DNA of 64,000 bases from Isachenkonia alkalipeptolytica (lineage in GTDB: Bacteria > Bacillota > Clostridia > Peptostreptococcales > T1SED10-28), in contig NZ_SUMG01000006.1 of NCBI RefSeq assembly GCF_009910325.1, positions 1-64,000 on the forward strand, in the 5' to 3' direction. The notes beneath the pieces are model-generated. The model worked only from the letters and a program-made list of their open reading frames with translations, was not told the DNA's origin and did no database searches. A program made the position numbers and the translations under genes. Below are positions 47,025-55,268 of this stretch, one piece after another (within the stretch, counting starts at the first letter, position 1; the number at the start of each line of letters is the position of its first letter).

Positions 47025-49004
47025 CTATTCTTCAGTAGTGGCCGGACTAGGATTGAACAAATCAATCTGAACCGGAACGACGAAAGGACTTGACAATGTC
47101 TTCACTCTTGCAAAACCGACATCTTGAGCTCTGAGTAGTGATTTACTAAAGTCTTCAAAATCATAAAATTTTGCCAGTTCGTTTATTTCTCTTATATTGT
47201 TTAGATGAGAAATAATCCAGTTCTCAGTGTTGGCTAAGATATTTGGATGAATTGATGAAACCTCCTGTGTTGCATATACCAAAGAGATTCTATATTTTGC
47301 CCCTTCTTTTGCAACCCTAGGCCAAGTTTCAGTGAGGTCCATACCTTTTCCAATGAGGTTATGGGCTTCTTCCACATAAATTACAATATTAGGAGGATTT
47401 TTCCCTTCAATGAATATATTCATCGATTTATTAAATATATCACTTGCAATCTGTTTGCTGATTTTTTCTCTAAGCGTCGCTTCACCAACAGATAAATCGA
47501 GAATAACAATTTTCCCGTTTTTAAGATGATTATAGATTTCTTTTCCAATTTCATCTTTCCGTCTTGCAGAGTGATATTTTTTATATGGTGTTATAAGCTT
47601 ATAACCAGAAATAAAATTTCCGGAAGTGTTCTTTCTAGCCAAAAGATTAATTATCGAAGCTAATTCATCATCTACCCAATGCTTTCCACTTGAACTAAGT
47701 AGCGCTTCTTCTTTGTTTGCTTCTCGCAATGCAAGCATCCAGTCTGAACAAGTAGCGAGATCGAATCCATATTTAGGATCACTAAATTCATTATTAGCTT
47801 TATCAAAGACTGCCTTCTGTACTTTTTGATTCGCTGTAAATTTCACTTTGAAATTATCTGGTTCTTCAAAACCTGCCTTCGAAAGCAAACACAAATATGC
47901 AGCAGTTTTTATTTGCCAACGTTTGTATTCACTGGAATTCTTTTCTTCTGGTTCATCAAAGGATGCCTCTTTAAAAACATTAATATCTGCAGCATTACTT
48001 ACTTTATCCTCTTCCAACTTCTCTCTTATTAAATTGAAACCTTCTTGTATATTATAGTAAAAATTATTTTGTAACATTTCAAAACCTGGAGTATCAACCA
48101 TGCGATATCGAATTGTATCTTTTTTATAAATTTCTGATATAGAACCTTTATCTTGCATATTCGCATTTGCATACTCTCCATTGATATCGTATATTAGCTG
48201 TCCAATAGGTTCATCGCTTTTATCCGAAACATTTTTTACAGCTGATACAGTATGTTTTATCAGGTTTGACTTCCCAGTTCTTGTCATACCTAAAACCCCA
48301 GTACGCCTTGCAAGAAAGTCTGAGGGTTGGACAAAAAATGGAACTTTATCCTCCTCTGTGCTTCTATGCAGTCGATCAGTTGAAGTATAACGTACAGTCC
48401 CAAGTCTAATAGGGTCTATGGGCTTTTCAAAACCTAACTCTTTCGCATCCTCAATAGATTTTTTCTTTCTTATAGGATCCACATGATTAACAATAGTTTT
48501 GAGCGCTTCCTCAGTAGGTTTGTGGACATTCAACTTTGATGAAGCAGTAAAAGACTCTAAATCACTTCCAAGATTCAGTTCGCTATTTTTAATATAGAAT
48601 GTCCCAAGCACTCTACATCTTAGACCACTAAATTGAACCATAGATTTAGTTATATCATCAAAGTCATTTTCTGGTTGTGTCTGGTATTTTTCTTTTTGGT
48701 TTTGATAAAAATCTACCTTTAACTTTAACATATCATCATTTTGAGGCAGTTCTGCGGACCCTAACACCCTAAACAACATTACTTCTCGTTCCAATTCTGG
48801 TATTTCCCCTAGAGCTTGAGGATTGAATGTCGCCGCAGTTAGAAAACAGTTTTGCGGAATACCTTTGACTTTCATTTTCCATGCATCGTTAGTTATAATT
48901 AAAACTTCATCGTAATTCATAGAATAAACCCAGCCTACAAAGTTGTCTTCCTGGATTATCTGTGCCAGTGGGTTGCTATTAACAATTTTTCCTGCAATAT
49001 TCAT
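47025..49004 (-). CDS. HerA-like hexameric DNA translocase
   Basis: A 659 aa HerA/FtsK-type ATPase. The N-terminal 200 residues form the HAS-barrel-like region, Walker A is GMTRTGKSN (about 241-249), Walker B VIYVEEAHNLIG (about 538-549), and VYATQEVSSI is a sensor-like motif near 587. HerA hexamers pump DNA into their nuclease partner, here the NurA-like protein encoded next. First gene of the seven-gene minus-strand operon, with a good AGGAGGGA site at 49010-49017. Central insertion 330-470 is longer than in archaeal HerA, as is usual for bacterial defence versions. Confidence 0.9.
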   Translation of the reverse strand: MNIAGKIVNSNPLAQIIQEDNFVGWVYSMNYDEVLIITNDAWKMKVKGIPQNCFLTAATFNPQALGEIPELEREVMLFRVLGSAELPQNDDMLKLKVDFYQNQKEKYQTQPENDFDDITKSMVQFSGLRCRVLGTFYIKNSELNLGSDLESFTASSKLNVHKPTEEALKTIVNHVDPIRKKKSIEDAKELGFEKPIDPIRLGTVRYTSTDRLHRSTEEDKVPFFVQPSDFLARRTGVLGMTRTGKSNLIKHTVSAVKNVSDKSDEPIGQLIYDINGEYANANMQDKGSISEIYKKDTIRYRMVDTPGFEMLQNNFYYNIQEGFNLIREKLEEDKVSNAADINVFKEASFDEPEEKNSSEYKRWQIKTAAYLCLLSKAGFEEPDNFKVKFTANQKVQKAVFDKANNEFSDPKYGFDLATCSDWMLALREANKEEALLSSSGKHWVDDELASIINLLARKNTSGNFISGYKLITPYKKYHSARRKDEIGKEIYNHLKNGKIVILDLSVGEATLREKISKQIASDIFNKSMNIFIEGKNPPNIVIYVEEAHNLIGKGMDLTETWPRVAKEGAKYRISLVYATQEVSSIHPNILANTENWIISHLNNIREINELAKFYDFEDFSKSLLRAQDVGFARVKTLSSPFVVPVQIDLFNPSPATTEE

Positions 49005-49344
49005 TTTATCCCTCCTGATATTTTAAGATGAAATAGGTTACTCGATCGTGATTCCTATTTAAGCTATAAATACTCTTGCCAAATTAGTAATTAGTCCCTA
49101 CATGAAATATTCTATATGTATAGGTTGATTTCCTGCTTATTCCAGCTATTATTTTACGAATTTTCCATTTTTTAATTTTTCATCTCCTAAAAAACCAGCT
49201 TTCGATGGGTTTTTAGTAATTCAAAACTATCTTGTGAACATGAATGTTAGATTAATTATTTTTACAGTAGCTGATTCAACAAAGACCACTTCACTCTTTT
49301 CTTTTCAGTATTCAACAACTATATTATTAATCAAATAGGAAAAT

Positions 49345-49539
49345 CTACGAAGGTTTCTCGTTATCATTAATAGCATAATCATAAAAATACTTAAATATTG
49401 CACTATATTTCTTAATACCATCTAACTCCGTTTCTTTTATTTTCCAAAACCTTGAATAAGGCTTTTTTTTCTGAATGTTTCCCTTTTGTTTTGTCTCAGA
49501 CTGGGGCGGCTCTTTGTGAAATTTTAAGCGGTACACCAA
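49345..49539 (-). CDS. Possible small ORF or gene-end remnant (64 aa)
   Basis: Lysine-rich frame beginning MVYRLKFHKEPPQSE from a GTG without a ribosome binding site, ending DYAINDNEKPS. The frame extends a few codons upstream (CYAEEL) before a stop. Composition is protein-like, so it may be the tail of a lost gene. Function unknown. Confidence 0.25.
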   Translation of the reverse strand: MVYRLKFHKEPPQSETKQKGNIQKKKPYSRFWKIKETELDGIKKYSAIFKYFYDYAINDNEKPS

Positions 49540-49687
49540 TTCTTCAGCATAGCAATAATTTCAATCACATGCCTATTTATGATAAATTTCACTTTATCAT
49601 CCCTCTGTACTGTTCTATATAATCACTTTAAAACCCTTTAATTTAACAAAATTCTCAACAAAAACCCTTCGACATTTTTCGCATGTT

Positions 49688-49740
49688 AAAAGCCCCATTT
49701 ATAAGAAACCGGAATTTGCGGTTACCTTAAATGAGGCTTT
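49688..49740 (-). terminator. Terminator of the NERD/HRDC gene
   Basis: Long stem AAAGCCTCATTTA...TAAATGGGGCTTT (minus strand) with a nested AACCGC/GCGGTT-like hairpin, followed by TTTAAC. It lies about 45 bp after the stop at 49784. Confidence 0.7.
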
Positions 49741-49783
49741 CCTTAGTAAAATTTCTGTAATGATGAACTTGCAATAGATTAAT

Positions 49784-50875
49784 TTAACCGTTTGTTATCA
49801 AAATCCCTAAAATCTCTTTTCCATACTTCTCAACCTTCTTCGGCCCAAAACCATCCACCTTCAGCAAAGCCTTTTTATCTTTTGGATTTTTACTAATCAA
49901 ATCCTCCATCTGCTTATTATTAAATACGTAATATGGTTTAATCTTTTCTTCTCGGCTCTTTTGTAGCCTAAAAGCTTTTAACTTCTCCTCTATCTCTGTT
50001 CTGGAATCTTTATTAAAGGTTTTTGTCACCGCTTTGCCTTTACCTTTTGATACTTCATTTGGTTTTGCTACCTCTTTAGTTGCAGGTGTACTTTCTACTT
50101 TTCTTTCCGGTTTTTCTGCCGGGGTTTTGGCAGCAGCCATTACATACTTACTATAATCAAACTCTTTCTTTTGATGCATAGATAAAATCGCCTTCGCCTC
50201 TTGTTCCAGATTTTTGTCATTATGTGGTGCCTCTTTTGATTTGGCCAGCTTATCCTTTATGTAGCGGTTCAGTTGATCAGCCCGGATCACCTGCTTTTTA
50301 ATATCCTTATTGGCATAGCGTACATTCAATACGGATTTGGGGTTTGCCAAAACAACTAAGGATTGAAAAGTGGTGTCAAAGAACTTATTGAATATAGCTT
50401 TTTCTAAAATATTCCCTTTCCTTTCCATTTGCTTTTGACGAATAACTTCCAAGTGCCGTTCATTTTGAGTAACCGGTGAATAAATCCCTTCTTTTATGGG
50501 TTTTCCAAATAGGTTATACTTTCTAATAAAGTTCCCTTCCCGGTCAATATCAATATCCCCGATAAGATTCTTACACTCCACTACGAAATTTATCTTTCTG
50601 GTAACGATTATGTAATCAATTTGAGCGGATAGACCATTGGCTTCAATATACATATCCCGCATAATATACATCGGCATCCCGCTATTTTTCAGTTCAAAGG
50701 CTATGTTATCCTCGCCGAAAAGACCGATGGAGAGTAACTTGATTTCCTTTTCAATCTGCTTTTTCATGGATGGATCCACTTTCGGTGCGAGCTCCTCCAG
50801 TTTTTCTAAGTGCTCCCTTGTGCTGGTAGCCTCTTTTAGAAACACCGGCTCTTTCATTTTGTCGAATAATCCCAT
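49784..50875 (-). CDS. NERD nuclease-like and HRDC domain protein (363 aa)
   Basis: N-terminal half is a NERD (nuclease-related) domain: QIDYIIVTRKINFVVECKN (about 88-106) carries the Asp and Glu-x-Lys pattern. Residues about 235-290 are a low-complexity Lys/Glu/Pro linker. The last 60 residues are an HRDC nucleic-acid-binding domain (PYYVFNNKQMEDLI, DGFGPKKVEKYGKEIL). Such proteins are thought to act in DNA handling; substrate unknown. Single gene with its own terminator, outside the HerA operon. Confidence 0.88.
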   Translation of the reverse strand: MGLFDKMKEPVFLKEATSTREHLEKLEELAPKVDPSMKKQIEKEIKLLSIGLFGEDNIAFELKNSGMPMYIMRDMYIEANGLSAQIDYIIVTRKINFVVECKNLIGDIDIDREGNFIRKYNLFGKPIKEGIYSPVTQNERHLEVIRQKQMERKGNILEKAIFNKFFDTTFQSLVVLANPKSVLNVRYANKDIKKQVIRADQLNRYIKDKLAKSKEAPHNDKNLEQEAKAILSMHQKKEFDYSKYVMAAAKTPAEKPERKVESTPATKEVAKPNEVSKGKGKAVTKTFNKDSRTEIEEKLKAFRLQKSREEKIKPYYVFNNKQMEDLISKNPKDKKALLKVDGFGPKKVEKYGKEILGILITNG

Positions 50876-51054
50876 CTTTTAACACTCCTTCTGTAGATTT
50901 AACCATATTGATTATAATCTTTGCTTATTTTCAATGCCAAGACGGCATTACTCTTAGTATACTAGAAATTAGGTTTAATTACCTTATTTTTCAAAATCTA
51001 ACCCCAAAATTTTGCAACATTTCCTGACAAAACTTCGACACATTATCAGTTATC

Positions 51055-51405
51055 TTAACTTTTCTTATCTAAATCCATTTCAATATCTTCACCGCTTGCA
51101 ACTGATGTTGTAGTTATAGAATTGTTTTTTACTTCGTGCTCATTATGTTTTATAAATTTTAGCAATTCATGGGTATCATCGGAATTTTTTTGAGTAAAAT
51201 CGATAAGTTCTGCAAAACCTTTAATAAGAAATCCGATTGTAACACTTACAAATAATACACTTGCATATATTAAAGCAATTAAACCATCATCTAGCCTAAC
51301 AAACTCATTAATACCGATACCGAAAAATATAATAGGGGTAAATATCCCTGCAAAAACTATGACTATGCCTATCACATTCAGAACTACCGCTGTTTGATTC
51401 CTCAT
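51055..51405 (-). CDS. Small membrane protein (116 aa)
   Basis: Two hydrophobic segments (VVLNVIGIVIVFAGIFTPII, about 7-27, and LIALIYASVLFVSVTIGFLI, about 42-61) followed by a hydrophilic, acidic C-terminal tail, probably cytoplasmic. Start at ATG 51405 follows AAAGGAG. Not recognised; not obviously linked to its neighbours. Confidence 0.7.
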   Translation of the reverse strand: MRNQTAVVLNVIGIVIVFAGIFTPIIFFGIGINEFVRLDDGLIALIYASVLFVSVTIGFLIKGFAELIDFTQKNSDDTHELLKFIKHNEHEVKNNSITTTSVASGEDIEMDLDKKS

Positions 51406-51505
51406 AAAAACAACTCCTTTAAAATTTATTCATTAGATATTGACCTTCTAAAAAATATCGAACCTCATGTGGGAACGATTAGGAGTGACCCCTTTATTCC
51501 CCCAT

Positions 51506-51790
51506 TTACTCCAGCTCCCCTAAATTCCCCAACCGATTAACATATTCAATATGACATTACCTTCACTTAAAACAAACTTATGTATCGCCGTATCTCCGCA
51601 GCTTATGGATTGCTCCGTCATCATGAGTAGATTCAGCAGGGACCGGTAAAGCATATTGATCATCCCTCCGTGGGAGATAATACAAATTTCAGCATCCTGT
51701 GGGTATTCCCCATTCCATTAATTCATCCACTAAAACGATCCTTTTCCCCGTCTCATCGCTAATAAACGCTGCCGTCTCTTTTGCTCTTTT
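51506..51790 (-). pseudogene. Truncated copy of the histidine phosphatase gene at 59507-60115
   Basis: Nearly the same sequence as the 3' part of the intact gene, including the last codons, but with an internal deletion (joins GGGTATTCC directly to CCATTCCATTAA) and a break at 51790. The 5' third has been replaced by the 99 aa gene upstream. Cannot encode a working enzyme. Confidence 0.85.
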
Positions 51791-52089
51791 TAACCCCACC
51801 ACATAACCAAAACAAAAAATGACCAAGTGGAGACCGGTATACCTATAAAACAATTAATCCCAATCGTTGTAGCAAAGCTTTTTTTCTCGATATTTTTATT
51901 AAGCTTATATACGAATATAGGCAAAGCCCAAAATAAAAGAAAGCTTACCACCGTTAGGGTGGTTAAGTAGTATAAAGGAGACATTTCTCCTATAACTCTA
52001 GGTAGATAATAAGAAATACGCTGACCATATACTCCAAGTATCGTGGCGAGAAGCATGCTACTATATATCAAAATACTTGTTTTCTTCAA
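51790..52089 (-). CDS. Small membrane protein (99 aa) inserted in a phosphatase remnant
   Basis: Three hydrophobic segments (ILIYSSMLLATILGVYG, YLTTLTVVSFLLFWALPIFV, STWSFFVLVMWWG) make it an integral membrane protein. TTG start at 52089 with GGGGGTGA five bases upstream. Family not recognised. Its stop coincides with the junction to the phosphatase pseudogene, and duplicated phosphatase leader sequence lies just upstream, so the gene sits exactly in place of the lost 5' part. Confidence 0.6.
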   Translation of the reverse strand: MKKTSILIYSSMLLATILGVYGQRISYYLPRVIGEMSPLYYLTTLTVVSFLLFWALPIFVYKLNKNIEKKSFATTIGINCFIGIPVSTWSFFVLVMWWG

Positions 52090-52100
52090 ATAATCACCCC

Positions 52101-52187
52101 CTACTGATATCTGTCTGATGCTTCAGTGAATTTTCCATCCAATACCTTTCCTGTTTCCGGTTCTCGGGTTATATAATTGTAGTCGAT
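52101..52187 (-). other. Short frame without ATG start (28 codons)
   Basis: Reads DYNYITREPETGKVLDGKF and eight further codons before TAG 52101-52103. GGGAGGTG is spaced for an ATC codon at 52187-52185, which aligns with the ATG of the intact phosphatase. It may be a gene tail joined to the phosphatase leader, and may or may not be translated. Confidence 0.3.
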
Positions 52188-52306
52188 TTTTAGCACCTCC
52201 CAATACTATTCTATAAAACCCTCTACAAATCCTTTATTTTCAGAGAATTTTTCTCCAAAAACCTTCTATCTTTTTCACATGCAAAAAACCGGTACACATA
52301 AAAAAG

Positions 52307-52336
52307 GACACCTTTTGAGGAGTCCGTATTTTTTTA
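52307..52336. terminator. Hairpin with T-run (duplicated from the 60.2 kb region)
   Basis: GGACACC/GGAGTCC stem followed on the plus strand by GTATTTTTTTA. The equivalent at 60230-60258 lies upstream of the intact phosphatase gene. Confidence 0.55.
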
Positions 52337-52473
52337 GTTCAAATCATTCATCTTTTTCTCATAATACACGATAGTCATTTTTTCGTTATAGGGAGATGCT
52401 CCTACTCCAAAAACGATAACTTTTTTCCCTTTTAATTTCGCATAATGCTTTTTTAGAAAAGAAATACCTGCAA

Positions 52474-52556
52474 CACCGGTGGCATAAAAAACTGATTGAA
52501 TTAGTTACTTTACACGTTTGTATTGCTAGCTCACAAAACCACCGACCGGTTGTGAG
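52474..52556 (+). repeat. Third, diverged copy of the repeat tail at 17.3 and 23.2 kb
   Basis: Shares ACCGG(C/T)GGC, AAAAAACTGATT(C/G)AATTAGT, then CGTTT..TATTGCTA..TCACAAAA with 23152-23242 in the same orientation, and ends in the inverted repeat CTCACAA...TTGTGAG. No ParB-like gene accompanies it. It lies directly against the broken transporter gene, at the right edge of the island. Confidence 0.6.
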
Positions 52557-52559
52557 TGT

Positions 52560-52664
52560 CTGTATCAGCATGAAGAAAATGACGTCCCCTTTATCGATCC
52601 GGTGGAGGAATGGATTGAAAACAACCGGGATAAAGTGGACGATATCCTTGGAAATGAACAGTAG
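52560..52664 (+). pseudogene. C-terminal stub of an OpuAC-like substrate-binding protein
   Basis: 34 codons ending at TAG 52662-52664 read FIDPVEEWIENNRDKVDDIL, the typical last helix of glycine betaine/proline ABC substrate-binding proteins. No start codon; the rest of the gene is missing at the repeat copy 52474-52556. Higher in G+C than the island. Confidence 0.55.
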
Positions 52665-52678
52665 TTTCAGAAAAAACC

Positions 52679-54430
52679 TTACCTCTCCCCTCCCACATCT
52701 ATGGAGGGGAGATTTTTCAACAGTGCCTTAGCATAAGAGGTTTTGGGATCCGTAAACACTTTTTGCACACTACCGGATTCCACAATTTCTCCTCGATACA
52801 TAATACATACTTTATTGCTGATTTTTCTTGCCAAAGCCAAATCGTGGGTGATATAGAGCATAGCAAAACCATACTGATTTTGCAGTCCCTTCAACAGCCG
52901 CAGAACATTGGCCTTAGTAGAAGGGTCCAGCATGGAGCTGATTTCGTCAGCAATCAGAAGCTTCGGCTCCATAATGAGGCCCCGGGCAAGGGCCAGTCGT
53001 TGTCGTTGACCGCCACTTAAGCTGCTACACCGTCTCGACATAAAATCCTCTTTTGTTGAGAGCCCCACACTTTCTAATAGCCTCTTTGCCGCATCTCTTT
53101 TTTGCTCCTCGGTGTCCTCCCCCAGTAGATTAAGGGGTTCTAGGAGAACTTCCAACAGGGTAAACCTTCCATTGGTAGCGGAGAAGGGGTCCTGAAACAC
53201 CATCTGCACCCCATTTTTTCTACGGATAAAATTATTTCCTTGAAGACTTTCCCCTTCGAACTCCACCACGCCGGAATCCCTCCTTAGCATACCGCTTAGG
53301 ATGTTGGCAAAGGTCGTTTTCCCCGAGCCCGACGCTCCGATTAGGGCAACAATTTCTCCGGACCGTATGGAAATACTGCAGTCTTTACATCCTACCACCT
53401 TTTCTTTTTTCACGGAGTAGCTCTTATGAATATTCACAGCCCGCAGTAAGGTTTTAATCCCTTGGAAATTGCAGGCAACCTGACGTTCAATGGCCACGTA
53501 TTCCAGCTCCGGTTGTCGGATGGCGCAGATTTTTTCTTGCTGGCAACAACGCTCTCGAAACACACATCCTCCCTTTTCCAACTCTTTCCCCGCCAGTTCC
53601 TTTTCCCGGGTTACTTGGGGTACCCCCCACAAATCCTGATAGGGATTCATATCCACCGAAGCGTGCAACAATCCCCTGGTATAAACATGCATGGGATTTT
53701 CCAATACTTCCTTGGTGATGCCTTTTTCCAACACCCGCCCTTCATACATAATCATGATGTTATGACTGAGTTTATTCATGACGTAAATATCGTGGGAAAT
53801 TAGAAGCATGGAGAAATTCTCCCGCCGGTGTAATTCCTGTAATAAGTCTAGGATTTCTTCCTTTCCCATAGCATCCAAGGCCGTGGTGGGCTCGTCCACG
53901 ATCAATAGCTCCGGATCACAGGATAGGGCCATGGCAATCAACACTCTTTGACGCATGCCTCCCGATAATTGATGGGGGTAGGCCTCCATCCACTTTTCCT
54001 GTAGCCCCACCTTCTTACAAAGTTCTTTAAGCTTTTCCTTTTGCTGCTTCCGGTTGAGATGTAAATGCCGCTTAATTCCTTCCAAAATCTGCTCCTTAAT
54101 AGAAAGGACGGGGTTTAATACATCCAGGTGGTTTTGGTATACCAGGCTGACTTTTTTCCACCGCAGCTTATTCAAGGCTTTAGAATTCATATCCATGATT
54201 TCTTCCCCTCGAAAGCGAATACTCCCCTCCACCCGGGTCTTTTGGTTATGTAACTGCAGAATGGCCAGGGCAATGGAGGTTTTCCCGCTGCCTGACTCTC
54301 CCATTATGCCTAAAATTCGTCCTTCCTTAATGGCAAAACTCCCTTTGTTTACGGCGATGACCGATTCCCTTTCCGAAGGGTATTCCACGGTCAGATCTCG
54401 AACTTCCAATAGAACTTTTCCTTTTTCCAC
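52679..54430 (-). CDS. Dual ABC ATPase of an Opp/Nik-type transporter (DppD-DppF fusion)
   Basis: Two complete ATP-binding cassettes in one chain. First: GESGSGKTSIALAIL, LSGGMRQRVLIAMAL, IVDEPTTALD. Second: GASGSGKTTFANILSG, LSGGQRQRLALARGL, IADEISSMLD. After the first cassette a cysteine-containing GGCVFRERCCQQEKICAIRQ segment is the usual OppD/DppD Fe-S-like tail. I prefer GTG 54430 as start, five bases after the permease stop with GGAAGG upstream; the frame opens at TTG 54460. Energises uptake by the two permeases. Last gene of the riboswitch-controlled operon. Confidence 0.93.
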   Translation of the reverse strand: MEKGKVLLEVRDLTVEYPSERESVIAVNKGSFAIKEGRILGIMGESGSGKTSIALAILQLHNQKTRVEGSIRFRGEEIMDMNSKALNKLRWKKVSLVYQNHLDVLNPVLSIKEQILEGIKRHLHLNRKQQKEKLKELCKKVGLQEKWMEAYPHQLSGGMRQRVLIAMALSCDPELLIVDEPTTALDAMGKEEILDLLQELHRRENFSMLLISHDIYVMNKLSHNIMIMYEGRVLEKGITKEVLENPMHVYTRGLLHASVDMNPYQDLWGVPQVTREKELAGKELEKGGCVFRERCCQQEKICAIRQPELEYVAIERQVACNFQGIKTLLRAVNIHKSYSVKKEKVVGCKDCSISIRSGEIVALIGASGSGKTTFANILSGMLRRDSGVVEFEGESLQGNNFIRRKNGVQMVFQDPFSATNGRFTLLEVLLEPLNLLGEDTEEQKRDAAKRLLESVGLSTKEDFMSRRCSSLSGGQRQRLALARGLIMEPKLLIADEISSMLDPSTKANVLRLLKGLQNQYGFAMLYITHDLALARKISNKVCIMYRGEIVESGSVQKVFTDPKTSYAKALLKNLPSIDVGGER

Positions 54431-54434
54431 CTTC

Positions 54435-55268
54435 TCACCTTCCCAAGTAAATATTTTCAACCTCTTTGCTGATAAAGGATACCGAAAGTACCAACAGGAT
54501 AATAAACAACAAGGGAGAGATCACCCACCATTTCCAAAAATCCGTAAAATAAATTCCCCTAAAGCCCAGGGCATGGTTCAAAATCAGTCCCCAGCTTTTG
54601 TTGGTGGGGTCTCCCAGTCCCAAAAAAGAAAGCCCTGCCTCCGCAACCACCGCCCGGCTGATCAGTCGAATGAAACTGACCATTAAGAGGGCAAAGATTT
54701 CCGGCATAAAATGCTTCCTTGTAATATAGAAAATCCCCCCGCCATAACTTTTGGCGATGTTGATAAAGGGTTCCTCCTTTAAGGAAAGAATTCTTGAACG
54801 AACCATCCGGGCGGGTCTAGCCCAGGAAAAAAGGCTGAGGACCAAAACAATATTCACAATACTCGGTCCGAAAAACCCTCCCAGCACCACCATCGTCGGA
54901 AGCTGGGGCACCACCAGCATCATATCCACCAGGGCCATGATTTTTTCATCGACACCGCCGCCGTAATATCCGGCGATAATCCCCAAACTGCCACCGAGGG
55001 CCACGGAAATCAAAGCGGTACTCAATCCTACAAGCAAGCTGATCCGGGTTCCATAAACCAATTGCGCCCATAGGTCAATACCCAAATCATCGGTTCCCAG
55101 AAAATGGTCTCCGGAAGGGGGTACCAGACCAGGCCCGGATGGGATTTCATGGGGATGGGTTGTTAAAAGCCCGGCAAAGACTGCCAGTATCAAGAAGCTT
55201 GTTAGCACCCCCAGGGCCACCTTTCCACCAAGAGAAAACTTTTTCATTGTGTTTGTTAGTCGTTCCAT
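54435..55268 (-). CDS. ABC transporter permease, DppC/NikC-like
   Basis: A 277 aa inner-membrane permease with an N-terminal segment (GKVALGVLTSFLILAVFAGL), a periplasm-type FLGTDDLGIDLWAQLVYG motif typical of DppC, and a coupling-loop region RSRILSLKEEPFINIAKSYG. Starts at ATG 55268 immediately after the DppB-like stop (TAAATG). Forms the channel with the adjacent permease. Confidence 0.94.
   Translation of the reverse strand: MERLTNTMKKFSLGGKVALGVLTSFLILAVFAGLLTTHPHEIPSGPGLVPPSGDHFLGTDDLGIDLWAQLVYGTRISLLVGLSTALISVALGGSLGIIAGYYGGGVDEKIMALVDMMLVVPQLPTMVVLGGFFGPSIVNIVLVLSLFSWARPARMVRSRILSLKEEPFINIAKSYGGGIFYITRKHFMPEIFALLMVSFIRLISRAVVAEAGLSFLGLGDPTNKSWGLILNHALGFRGIYFTDFWKWWVISPLLFIILLVLSVSFISKEVENIYLGR

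Larger units (their letters stand above)
49005..49783. other. Leader and intergenic region of the HerA operon
   Basis: AT-rich, 780 bp. It must hold the promoter of the seven-gene operon, but I see only weak -35/-10 candidates (TTGGCA followed 17 bp later by AATAGG, minus strand, near 49060-49090). It contains one 64-codon open frame (49345-49539) and the terminator of the NERD gene. Confidence 0.5.

Noticed and set aside
28640-49004. The seven-gene operon as BREX
   Set aside because: The large methylase resembles PglX, but no PglZ phosphatase, BrxC/PglY ATPase, BrxA or BrxB gene is present.
28640-49004. The seven-gene operon as canonical DISARM or canonical Druantia
   Set aside because: No separate DrmA, DrmB and DrmC genes are present, and the DruA-D, DruF-G or DruH partners are not visible; only individual components are shared.
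49668-51040. TTCGACA sequences (49668-49674 and 51034-51040) as Spo0A boxes
   Set aside because: The reverse complement matches the TGTCGAA consensus, but a 7-mer is weak evidence and neither site sits at a recognisable promoter.
54054-54686. 210-codon plus-strand open frame
   Set aside because: It runs antisense through the two ABC transporter genes, has no ribosome binding site and no recognisable motif; a shadow frame.
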